64,000 nucleotides of DNA from Plecoglossus altivelis (taxonomy: Eukaryota; Chordata; Actinopteri; Osmeriformes; Plecoglossidae). Shown piece after piece: positions 25,501 to 34,800 of this stretch. The translations under genes were made by a program, and so were the position numbers. Position 1 is the first letter of the stretch. Every line of letters starts with the position of its first letter. The DNA lies in assembly GCA_036571765.1 (NCBI GenBank), contig BROE01000018.1, positions 13,803,964 through 13,867,963 on the forward strand, given 5' to 3'. The notes under the pieces were generated by a model, which was given only the letters and a program-made list of their open reading frames with translations, did not search any database and had not been told where the DNA came from.

Positions 25501-26927
25501 CACCTCCTCTCCCTGGGAAGATGGCCCAATCTGCCAGGGTGGGGCTGTACCCTCTGCACCAGCAGACATGCTGAGATCAGAGCTACAGGGAGAGGCGGGG
25601 TAGCTGAATGAACAAGCACAAAATGTTGGTAATGGAGACCACTTGTTTAAGCTGTGGAAGTAGGACAACTTTTCCTTTGAAATCTTTCAGCAATGATTTG
25701 GTTGTCATTGGCGTGACTGGTAGCCATGTTAGGAGGGCTGCTACTATGCAGAGCACACCACCCACACCATTAATTACACGTCAAGTGAAAGCTGGTTATT
25801 TATCATATTTTGGCACTGCTGTTGTGCTCATATTCTGGAAAGTTCACATGGTCAGTCACACTCAGCCAACAAATCGACTACCACCCACCAGTCATACAGC
25901 CAGCTCACACCCACCAGTCATCCAGCCAGTCATCCAGCCAGCCAGATCACGTCAACCAGCCAGTCGAGCAGCCATTCATCCACCCACCCCCGCTCCTGCT
26001 CCCTCGCTCTGCCTTGTGTCAGCCTCTGGCAGCTCCCCAGCCGGCTCCTGTCAATATCCACCAAAAACACCCTCTCCCTCGTTTGACCACAGTGTGCTAG
26101 AAGCTACAGCCCGTGCCGGCTGCCTCCACCAAAACAAAAATAGCACGCTGCAAAACAAGTCCTTCCCCTCACGAACAGACTTCGCACCCATTACCACCAT
26201 GGGTCACTTGACCCTTCGCTCTCCCGTCAAGTGATCCATTCAGGCCACTCCATCTGCTCTCTCACCTGTAACTCTTACAACTTATCACACGGCGCCTTCC
26301 TCCACCCCCCGCCCCCCAGTCCCACTCCTGGCCGTCCCCCAGTCTCACCCCTGGCCATCCCACGTCCCTGAGCACTCACCTGGAGTTGGTCATGTCGGTC
26401 TGGCCCCCTTGGCTCTTCTCCAGGCCCAGTTTGGTGAAGATGCCCACCAGCACCATGATGGCCACCACGCCACAGATGATGTACACAATCATGTGGGTAC
26501 GATCCCGGTCTGGCTCCTCCTGAACCTCGGTGACGGGCGCGGCGGGCTTGCCGGTGTTGGCCCAGACGGGCGTGTCGTAGTTGGAGCAAGCCATCTGATC
26601 TAGGCTGTGAATTTTGAACTGGCAGCAGAAGCGGTAGAAGCAGGAGCCACAGCAGAACATGTAGATTCCGGCGTTGCAGTTGAATGGCGGGTCCCATTGG
26701 CCCATCACGTCGTAGTAACCTCGGCAACGGCTGCCTAGCGAGGGGATGGTCTGGTCCTCCACCTCGGCGCCCGGTGTGGCCAACGTCACCTCTGGGGAGC
26801 TAGAGGGCGCTGCTGTCTGGTTTGTGGCCTGAGCATCTGCCCCCGTGTGCCCAGAGTTCTGGCCCAGAGATGTGAGGCCCAGCAGGAGGCTGAGGGCCAG
26901 ACAGACTAGGACAGGATGGGTGGCCAT
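7391..26927 (-). CDS. shisa8: shisa8/shisa9-type gene, 5' part (exons 1 and 2; 3' exons not found)
   Basis: Joined exons are 26927-26380 and 7506-7391, encoding 221 residues plus one base. Proteins of this family (Shisa6-9, CKAMPs) are single-pass membrane auxiliary subunits of AMPA-type glutamate receptors in neurons. Seen: signal peptide about 1-22, N-glycosylation sequon NQT at 36-38, and a Shisa domain 68-114 with eight cysteines and the signature CRGYYDVMGQWDPPFNC. The transmembrane helix is about 146-166, followed by a cytoplasmic FTKLGLEKSQ segment. Exon 2 adds RTLTELLKQPGE and a Gly/His/Ser-rich stretch. The intron is 18.9 kb. The usual C-terminal part, including a PDZ-ligand end, is not recognisable between 7390 and 1 and probably lies off the left edge. 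I prefer shisa8 over shisa9 because desi1 is nearby, as on human 22q13.2. Confidence 0.88.
8278..8412 (+). repeat. CT-rich microsatellite
   Basis: About 135 bp of imperfect (CT)n with TTT and CCC interruptions inside shisa8 intron 1. Confidence 0.85.
9145..9184 (+). repeat. (CA)20 microsatellite
   Basis: An uninterrupted (CA)20 preceded by a short (CTTC)n at 9129-9144. Uninterrupted tracts of this length are usually polymorphic. Confidence 0.95.
14890..14990 (+). repeat. 20-bp repeat of CA-rich unit
   Basis: Tandem copies of TCACACACTATACACACAC, about 20 bp each, run four to five times before 14990. Confidence 0.8.
16403..16416 (+). repeat. G14 homopolymer
   Basis: Fourteen consecutive G. 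A related G15 run lies at 16736-16750 within a G-rich block at 16694-16760. Both are G-quadruplex-prone and sequencing-error-prone. Confidence 0.9.
16527..16612 (+). repeat. (GA)n microsatellite
   Basis: A pure (GA)19 at 16527-16565 is followed by interrupted GA/GAA to about 16612. Confidence 0.9.
17442..17820 (+). repeat. Degenerate interstitial telomere-like repeat
   Basis: About 380 bp of G-rich units related to the vertebrate telomere repeat. Variants are GGGGTTAGGGCT, GGGCTAGGG and GTTAGCGTTAGG. A purer TTAGGG core lies around 17533-17560. All units are in the same orientation (TTAGGG on plus). Confidence 0.85.
18419..18438 (+). repeat. (GT)10 microsatellite
   Basis: A short uninterrupted GT tract at the edge of the AT-rich unique block 18000-18415. 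Confidence 0.9.
18815..19025 (+). repeat. Purine minisatellite, block 1
   Basis: Imperfect tandem units of the type GGGAGAGGAGAGATGGGAGA, about 210 bp of almost pure purine. A second block with the same unit lies 350 bp downstream. Confidence 0.9.
19373..19912 (+). repeat. Purine minisatellite, block 2
   Basis: About 540 bp of the same GGGAGAGGAGAGATGGGAGA family as 18815-19025. A later sub-block (19690-19900) has regular 14- to 20-bp spacing. The 200-residue Ser/Pro/Leu frames on the minus strand are repeat shadows. Confidence 0.9.
20182..20350 (+). repeat. 15-bp minisatellite (CAGCCTCCAGCACCC)n
   Basis: About eleven units of CAGCCTCCAGCACCC and variants (CAGCTCC, CATTCC). The 3' copies (20297-20350) are the most regular. 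On the minus strand it translates as a Gly/Ala/Leu/Glu repeat, which is incidental. Confidence 0.88.
23371..23580 (+). repeat. (CTCTGT)n pyrimidine microsatellite
   Basis: About 210 bp of CTCTCTGTCTCTCTAT-type imperfect repeat in shisa8 intron 1. Confidence 0.85.
25240..25345 (+). repeat. CCAGCCA/CACTCACC imperfect repeat
   Basis: Short imperfect units of CCAGCCACTCAC, about 100 bp. A related CCAGCCAGTCAT block lies at 25880-25990. Confidence 0.7.
26380..26927 (-). CDS. shisa8: shisa8-type exon 1 (signal peptide, Shisa domain, TM helix)
   Basis: 548 nt, 182 codons plus two bases. The start at 26927 lies in a good vertebrate initiation context (A at -3, G at +4: CCAACATGGCC) and is followed at once by a hydrophobic signal peptide (MATHPVLVCLALSLLLGL). 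Cysteines fall at 68, 84, 92, 93, 96, 101, 102 and 114, the CC/CxC pattern of the Shisa fold. The HMIVYIICGVVAIMVLVGIF segment is the membrane anchor, nearly identical to that of Shisa9. The donor is ACTCCAG|GTGAGT. The frame runs into a stop two bases beyond the donor, so exon use is clear. It ends in phase 2. Confidence 0.96.
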
Positions 26928-29499
26928 GTTGGCTACTGTGCCAACGTTGTTGTTGTTGTTGTGGTAAGAGGCAGTTTTTCTGTTTCTCTGTCAGTCTGCA
27001 ATCCTTGGCAAGCAAGTGCTGTGCAAAATATTGACTTTTCTCTTGCTTGGCAAATATTATTCCTTCCCCTCCAAAAAATATATATTTTCTCAATTGAGAA
27101 TTAAGAAGAGCTTTTTGGATTAGGATATATTCATAGCAACTGCCTGTAAAAAAAGAAAGAGCATTCAATTACCATTCTGGGACCTATTAGTGCTGCGAGT
27201 CACTGGAAGCTCCGCCGAGTGCAGGAATAAATTGCCATCAAGGGGGCGATGAGCAAGCAGGGGAAACAAATCAATCTCAGATCTCAACATGCTCCTGGGG
27301 AACGATTCCCCCAGCGGTTCAGTCCAAGGTAAAAATCCCCTCTGTCCTTGACATGACTGAGAAGAACGACACGCTGCCAGACCGCTCTGTTTAACTTCTC
27401 CTCGCCAGCTGGGAGAGGAAAATCCGGGGAGGACCAGTTACCTCCTGTTTAGGAGGTGACACCAAGGGATGAACCTGCCGCAGGCATTTTGATAAACATC
27501 CCCCCCCCCACCCCACCCCAGTGGACAGGGTGTAATAATCCTTGAAACGAGAGATCTGGGCTCCTGACAGCGTCAGCCACAGCAGCAGATTCCCGGAGCT
27601 GAGAGCAGGTGAGAAACGTCTTTGTTCAGGAGGGACAGTGACAGAGAGACACCAGGGCGGGTGTATTAGCTGATAAATGCCCTGTCCAGCACTAATCAAT
27701 GCTGGTGTCGCCGGAACCGCCGAACACTGATGCTGGGGAGGAATCCGCTGGTCGGAATCTTGAAATAATAATGTAAGAGTTGTTGTATGCCGTCCACCTT
27801 GTTTGAGATGAACTGGCCTCCCTTCACCTCTGACTCTCCAGAAGAATGTTCAGTTGAAGCTTTTTTATTTTTGTTGTGGGCATCTTTTCGCCTCCTTCCA
27901 GAACAGAATGTTCTTCTTTATTCGTATTTTTTTTCTCCTCCAGCTGTGTTCTTCTTTGACGCCTAGCTCCTAATGCTCAGATGTACAACAGACAGTATTC
28001 AATATTCAGTTGGAGATAATATATCTGCTGCCTGCTGTCTCCATTGACAGCTCAGCCTGTAGTTGTTGATATTATCCTGTGAGTTCCAGACTATGGGTGG
28101 CCGGGCAGAAATCCCACGCGGATTAGAGTCCAAATGGAGTCCCTCGGCACCTGTGGTAATTTCTCTCACTCACACACACGGACCCGCTCGCACGTGTAGA
28201 CATGCGCGTCCTGCACGCTCAAAAGCACTGGCAACACCGTTCCGTCACTGTCAGTTTGGCTTGCTGGGTTGAGAGAGACGGGGTCCGGTCACTCTTTCTA
28301 AGGTGGGGCGGGTGGGTGGGTGTCCGCTCAGTTTAACATCCAGCCTGCGTTGGAGGGGGGAGGGAGGGGGGAGGGTCTGTGGGTTGATGACCAGCACACC
28401 TCTGCTGCCTGTGTCGAAGGCTACTGGAGCCCTACAAGTGCCCTACCTGTAAACACATTAGGGATTTAGGGTTAGAGGGTAACAACATGCTGAAATGATT
28501 GTTCCTACCCAGAGGGACCCTAGCAGATCCTCTCTGTCCTGTCTGATCTTAACTCAGGAGCGAGCCAGCTGGCGATAATTACATATCTGTGTACGCCTGC
28601 CCTACTTCACAACAAGAAGCTCTTTATTTTTACCCGTCAGCCCCTTTCTTGTTTTTGTTGGAGTTTTCAAGGGGTTCTTTGTTTTGTTTACTCTGTCCGC
28701 TCCTCTTATCCTTGTTTTACGCGTCTGGCTCTCTTTTCTCTTCTCTCTCCCTCTCGCCTTCTCTCTCTCTCTCTCTCTCTCAACTTACCTTTTTCCTCTC
28801 TCTCTCTGTTTGCCAGCCTCAACTGCGAAGCAGATAACTGTGGCGTCGCTGGGAGAGACACAAGGTGCTACTGTGCCTGCGGAACGCGGTCCATGCCTTC
28901 AACACACCCCAGGCTCCCCAACCTGCTCCAACACAAATGCAAATAAAGCAACAACCAGTGGCAATGGCAGTGTTGGTGGTGGGGGGGGGGGAATCCTGTT
29001 TTCAAGAAGCGTCCAAAACATAGGACTGCAGCCAAGCTGGATAGTTTTGGTGATCTTTTAAAAAATGTCCATTTGCATCAATGCCTATTTTTTTTCTATT
29101 GAGCAAAAAAACAAAAAAAGCTGAACATTAATATGCAACAGTTTTTTGTAAATGCTGCACATTAATGCCGTGGTCCAATTGTTATGCAAGGGACAGTCGT
29201 TTCCCAAATGCAGCTTCTATGAAAACAGGCATAATTTGATATATATGTATAGGAATTTTAGATATATATCATATGTATGTGTTTTCTCGGATGCTCTTTG
29301 CTTGTGGAATGCTCCAACAGAAATTGGATGAGACAGGATAAGCAATGGATTGCTTTTGTTTAATTCCATCAACTCCTCTTTGTCTTCAGAAGTGTATTCC
29401 TCTCTGCCTGCGTCCCCTCTCTCAAAGAGCGGCTGGATCCAGTCCTTCGTGGATGCTGCACTACTGTACACTGGCAGGACTGAATGTTAATCCCTCACA

Positions 29500-30085
29500 C
29501 GCTCTCTCTCCCTCTCCTCCCCTCTTTCGCTCTCTCCTCCCTCTCTCGCTCACTTGCTCGTTTGCTCTCCTCCCTCCCTCTCCCTTGCTCGCTCACTCGC
29601 TTGCTCTCTCGTGAGCGAATGAGCGCACCTCTCTGGCTAACTCCCCCCATTCCCCTTTTCTCTCCCTCCCCTCCCCTTCCTCTCCCCGCTCTCTCTCTCT
29701 CCTCTCTCTTTTTCTGTCACCGACACCCTCCTCCCTCTGTTCTGTTTGTGTATTCTCCCTCCTCTCTCTCCGTCCCACTCTCTCTGTCCTCTCTTCTTTT
29801 TTACCCCCATCTTCTTTTACCTCCCGTCTGTCTAACCTTTTCAGTTTATCGTGCCAGCCTACCACCGCTATCCCTATCCATTTTCATCCCATTAGCTTTC
29901 GCCCTAGCTCCTTCTCTCTTTCTCTCACTGTCTCTCGTTCTGTCTCTCCCTCCCTTTTTTCTCTTTCTATGTGTCTCTTTTCTCTCTCTCTCTCTCTGTC
30001 TTTATTTCTCTCTCTCTCTTCTCTCTCTCTCTCCCTCCCTCTCTATCTCTCTCTCCTCTTTCTCGCTCCCTTCCTCCCTCCTTAA
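29500..30085 (+). repeat. Long pyrimidine-rich tract
   Basis: About 585 bp that is very largely C and T on the plus strand, with CTCTCTCC and TCCCTCC units. A 233-codon open frame over it (29484-30185) is a composition artefact. Confidence 0.85.
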
Positions 30086-30252
30086 ACCCCCTTCGGTTCA
30101 ACAGATGAGTGCAATGGTGCTGACGGAGGAAACTGGCCGCAAAGTGTGTGTTTATGCGCGAGCGTGTTTCTGCGGGAGTGTTTGAGAGCGTGAGCGCACA
30201 GTGCGTGTAACCGTGTGTGAGTGTACAATGTGCACAACCGTGTAAGAGTGTG

Positions 30253-30254
<2 letters not shown>

Positions 30255-30313
<59 letters not shown>
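30255..30313 (+). repeat. (GT)29 microsatellite
   Basis: 59 bp of uninterrupted GT. Confidence 0.95.
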
Positions 30314-30317
<4 letters not shown>

Positions 30318-30399
30318 ATTACGTTAATGCCTCAGAACCTTCTGGTCTTTTTGTGAGCGTGCCTTTAATGTGTGATGCAGTTTAGAAGGTTTTGATATA

Positions 30400-30526
30400 G
30401 AGGGAGAGTACGGAGAGAGACAGGGAGAGAGTGCGAGAGAGAGAGAGAAGGAGAGAGAGAGAGACAGGGAGAGAGAAGGAGAGAGAGAGACAGGGAGAGA
30501 GAGAGAGACAGGGAGAGAGAGAGAGA
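30400..30526 (+). repeat. (GA)n/(GACAGG)n block
   Basis: GA runs punctuated by GACAGGGAGA units about every 30 bp, directly abutting the 18-bp array that follows. Confidence 0.88.
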
Positions 30527-30527
30527 T

Positions 30528-30653
30528 GTAAGGGAACATAACATTGTAAGGGAACATAACATTGTAAGGGAACATAACATTGTAAGGGAACATAACATTG
30601 TAAGGGAACATAACATTGTAAGGGAACATAACATTGTAAGGGAACATAACATT
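30528..30653 (+). repeat. 18-bp tandem array, seven identical copies
   Basis: Seven head-to-tail copies of GTAAGGGAACATAACATT with no mismatch. 18 is a multiple of three, so the minus strand reads MFPYNV repeated. I treat this as incidental because the frame runs straight into the GA repeat. Confidence 0.97.
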
Positions 30654-31741
30654 GACCACTATAAACAGGGAAGCTTTACTCGGGTGGGGTGAAGAAGGGA
30701 GAAAGCTTGTTCAAGAAGGAGGGAGGGAAAGATTAAGGACGTTTGAACAGATGAGCGGTGAGATGAAAGGAAAGGTGGATGAGGGGAGGACAGGGGAAGG
30801 AAAAAGGAAAAACAGTAAATAATTGAGATAACGCAGGAAAGAAAAAGAAGAAACCCGGTAAGATGAGAGTTAGTAGAAAGAGAGCTTCCATCTAAATGGC
30901 AAAACATAAGAAAAGAAGGAGAGAAGCAAGAGGAAGACAAAATGTTTAGAATTTGGAATAATCTCTGATTTAATGTTGAACTAGATTTGGGAGAAGTGCC
31001 TTTGGGTCTCAGTGTGTACCAGGCAAATCTGCATGCTCATCGGAATACACTGCAAAAAAAGGGTGCTGCTAAATATTTCATTCCATTTCAAAGCGATTGA
31101 CATTACACTCCTGTTGAATATTCAGTTCTCTCGCTCTTTTGCCACAGACAAAAGTCTTTTGTTTGACTTTTTTTTGCGTCTCTTCTGTTTCATTCTACTT
31201 TTTCAGTTTCAGTCTTTTATCTCAATCGTCTTTCCCCTTCTCGCTCTCCGGAACTAAGCAACTGACGTTCTTCCGTTACTATCCCCCTGTCTCCCTCTGT
31301 GTCTCTCTCTCACCCTGTCTCCTCCTGTCTCTCTTTGTTTCTCTCTCATTCTGTCTCCCTCCCTGTCTCCCTCTCTCCCTCTCTCCCTGTTTCCCTTGCT
31401 CTCCTCTCCTATCTCACTCTGTCCACCCTCTGCCCAAATTCCCTTGGAGATTTTGTGAACTTGAGATATCACACAGACACTCCCGTAAACAGAAGCGCAC
31501 ACACATCCCATCCCACATATCAAATCTTCATGCCTAAATCTCCTCCTCCATCTCTTTTTTTTCCATCGTTCCCTGGGACACATTTTTCACTAAAGGGAAG
31601 AATGCCCTCGATAAACATTTCAGGCAAAAGTTGCTGTTCTGTGAAATATTGCGCTTACTATGAAGAGGTATCGGCTTATTGACAAATATGGAGGACACTG
31701 CTCGCAACGCGGATCACTCAGTTTTCTCCATTAGAGGCCGG

Positions 31742-31875
31742 CAGGGAGGAATGGAGAGGGAGGGAAGGGAGAAAGGAAGGAAGGAGGTAGGGAGGAATGG
31801 AGAGGGAGGGAAGGGAGAAAGGAAGGAGGTAGGGAGGAATGGAGGGAGAGGAGGGAAGGAAGGAAGGAGGAACGG
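31742..31875 (+). repeat. Purine minisatellite (GGAATGGAGAGGGAGGGAAG)
   Basis: Two near-identical copies of a unit of about 50 bp (GGAATGGAGAGGGAGGGAAG continuing GGAGAAAGGAAGG...), then a degenerate third. Confidence 0.8.
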
Positions 31876-34800
31876 AGGGATGTGAGGACAAAGAGATAGA
31901 GGGATGAGATGGATGGAGCGGCAGAATGAGGGGATGATAGGAAGTCTCTCCAGGGAGAAATAGAGGGCAGAGAGGGTAGCAGCTAGATGAGAGTTCTGTC
32001 TTTAATCATTTTACTCTTCCATCCGCCAGGCCGTGCTCAACGTTTCCTTCCTCGTACAGAGGAATATGCCAGCATGTTACTTTTACCTTCCTTGTAGAGA
32101 GGATTGTATGCACTTGTATTGAGTTTTTTTCTCAATGTTGCGGTGCATGCTGTGAAAATGCTGTGTGTGCGTGATGTTGCTATTTCCTGGCGCTCCAGTC
32201 GGCTGGCTGGGAGAAGCTCCCCTGTTGATTCTGTGACCGAGGAGAGAGCTGGCGGTCGCCATGACACTGCCCGCTTTCTCTGTCCCCCCCGTCCCGTCCC
32301 CCCTCCTGTCTCCCCCTCTCTGACTTCACCCCTCGCGTCCCGCTGAATAAAAGATGAAGGGGGAAACGTGTGGCGTGTTTACTCGGCGCCGACGCCATCC
32401 CTTTACGCCGTCCCTCGCTCTTCAGTTCCCTCGCCCGCCCGGAAGCCTGTCGACTCCGTTCACTACAACTGTGTACGTTCCTCCTTCTCTATGATCCCCC
32501 CACCCCCGCCCGTGCACCCCTTCTGTTCGCTCCCTCCTGCTCTTACCTCTGCCCCCCCACAAGCCCCGCACCACCACCCACCCACCTCCCATGCCCCCCT
32601 TCCCTCCACAACCCCCCCTCTCACTCCAGCATCTCCGGCAAACATCAGTCCAGCAGTCAGTAACTGTCACTCACTATAGATTAGTTTGGGCTCTGGTCTC
32701 CTCGATGGAGGGAAAGGAGGGAGGGGGGGAAAAAACTGTCCAAAAGAAAAAAAAGAGAAAAAAAGGAGAAAGACAGAGAATGATGGAGGGTAGACAGAGC
32801 CTGGGGAAGGAGGAGAGAGAGAGAAAGAGAGAGGGAGGGAGAGAGAGACAGCAGGACTGGTTTTCTATAGAGATGTAATGACCCTGCCAGGGGTGTGTGT
32901 CTATATATATATATACGGTAGATAACCAATCAAGAACCACATATTCCTGTGTGGACAGCCCCTGCGGTTCCTTTGAGTGAGTTGTGGGAGTTTATTGCCA
33001 CCTAAATTACCGGCGTCTCTGAGCGTTGATGAATGTCTCTGGCTTCTGTAGCAGTTCTCTTGATCGGTCCCGTTAAGTACCGCCGCGCGCGGGCGCCCCT
33101 GACGCCCGCGTCCTTGACTGCAGGGTCAGTCACCATACACCCACCATTGATCTGCCGTGGCGCTCCTCCGAAGCATTTCCGGGCCTTCGGAGGGGATCTC
33201 TACAAGATGAATGGAAAACTTGAAATGCCGCAAACAAGAGGTGTGTGTGTGTCAGTTTGTGTGTATGTGCGCGCCATTGTGGACATTGAACCACAACACA
33301 CATGATTCAGTTCTTAACACCAGGCAAAGGATATGACCAGGGTTCAGCGTGGAAGAAAAAGAGGGTATAACATGCATTTTATAAAGCCAGTGTGCGTGTG
33401 TAGAACTTTCTAGTATCCTAACAGCTGTTTGCTGTCTTTCTTCCTGTTATTCTTTCAGAGCAAGACAGTCTGTTTGTGTGAAACATGGAGGCATCATGTC
33501 AGCAGTCACGGAGGGAGGCATGAACCAGTCAAAAGGAAATGACAACAATGCTTACAGAGTGGATCCGTTTCAGTGATATCAAACAGGGCAATAGACTCCG
33601 TTGCTCACAGCAAGATAGCAAACTGCTGTCACAGTGCATGCGTGTTTGTGTGTGTGTGTGTGCTCATTGACATGCGAGCGCACACGCGTGTGAGAGGTGA
33701 CATCCTGTTTGCGTTGACCACCTCTCTTCAGTCCCACATCTGGAATCTTCTCAACAGGAGGGCTTTGGCGGCGCCAGACAAACTCTCATGCAAATGAATT
33801 GAGATTTAATTCCTTTGATACATTTCGCCGCCACCGGATAAATCACTTCGACCGACTCGCTGCGAGCGCAGGGATGGTTTTCAGCACTGCATCAACGCTC
33901 TTCGACTGCTCGGCCTGACTCGGCCCTCTTCCATCTGAGAGAGAGAGCCGGCCTGTCCCTGGAAGACGCCCAGGAAGCCTTCTGACAGCCCAGACAGACA
34001 GGTTGTTACGACAGAATCCACCAACTAAAGGTCCAAGCCTTCTAACGGTTGCAAGACAGCGCAGGTGGAAAAATCTAGCGCTCAACTCCTGTTTCTTATT
34101 GGTAACATGTATTGAAGCAAACAACCTTGGCGTAGGAACATGAAACTTCATACTGCACATTCTGATTTGATCATAATACAAGGCTTTAAAAAGAATTATA
34201 AACTCTTTTTATCTTCCTGTCTTGTGCTTCACTGTGGCCTATTTAACCCTGCATTACATCAAACCTGATAGGTGTACCCCATGTGCCCCAACCCCCCCCA
34301 CACTTCTGTCACCTTTGTCCCTTTGTGGAACTTGAATGCTGTTGGGTGGATAATCCTCTCCCTGTGGGGGCGGGGAGGGGGGGGTTGTCTATCAGTCCCT
34401 CCCTGGGAGAGCGCTCTGTCAGCCTGGGTAACCCAACCCTGCCACTCCCTGCCCTACAACCGCACCGGCTCCGAGGCCCCACCGCACTGAGGGGCCAAGG
34501 TGGCAGGAGAGATAGAGACTAACACAAAGAAAGAAATGACAGGAGGAAAGAAGGCTGGAGAGATGGAGCGATGAAGCAGAGAGAGAGAGAGAGAGAGAGA
34601 GGGTGGGGGGTATAGGTGAACTGAGTGGGTTGCTGAGCAATGAGCTTGCCTGCATGGCTTTTTGGACTGGACCTCCCTTTCGCTATCATCTTTCCTCTTT
34701 CTCTCCCTCCCACCCCTCCCTCGTTCCCCCTCTCCCCCCCTGCAGTCACCATGGCCCTGGTGGCCAACCCAATGCCAATGCAGGGCTGTGACGCAGAACA

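Larger units (their letters stand above)
7507..26379 (-). other. shisa8: shisa8 intron 1 (18.9 kb)
   Basis: This is the long first intron of the shisa8-type gene. It contains no second recognisable gene. It is rich in CT/GA tracts, CA repeats, two related purine minisatellites (18815-19025, 19373-19912), a telomere-like block (17442-17820) and a 15-bp minisatellite (20182-20350). Unique, moderately AT-rich stretches at 9230-9960, 10090-11300, 18000-18415 and 24100-24990 have no repeats and could hold enhancers. A 67-nt exon-like segment at 25504-25570 and a 351-codon antisense open frame at 20949-22004 are discussed as findings. Confidence 0.8.

Noticed and set aside
26376..26378. Stop codon reached by the shisa8 exon 1 frame, suggesting a 183-aa single-exon protein
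   Set aside because: The stop lies just past a consensus CAG|GTGAGT donor, the family is multi-exonic with a long cytoplasmic tail, and exon 2 continues in phase.
29484..30185. 233-codon plus-strand frame
   Set aside because: Ser/Leu/Pro translation of a long pyrimidine tract.
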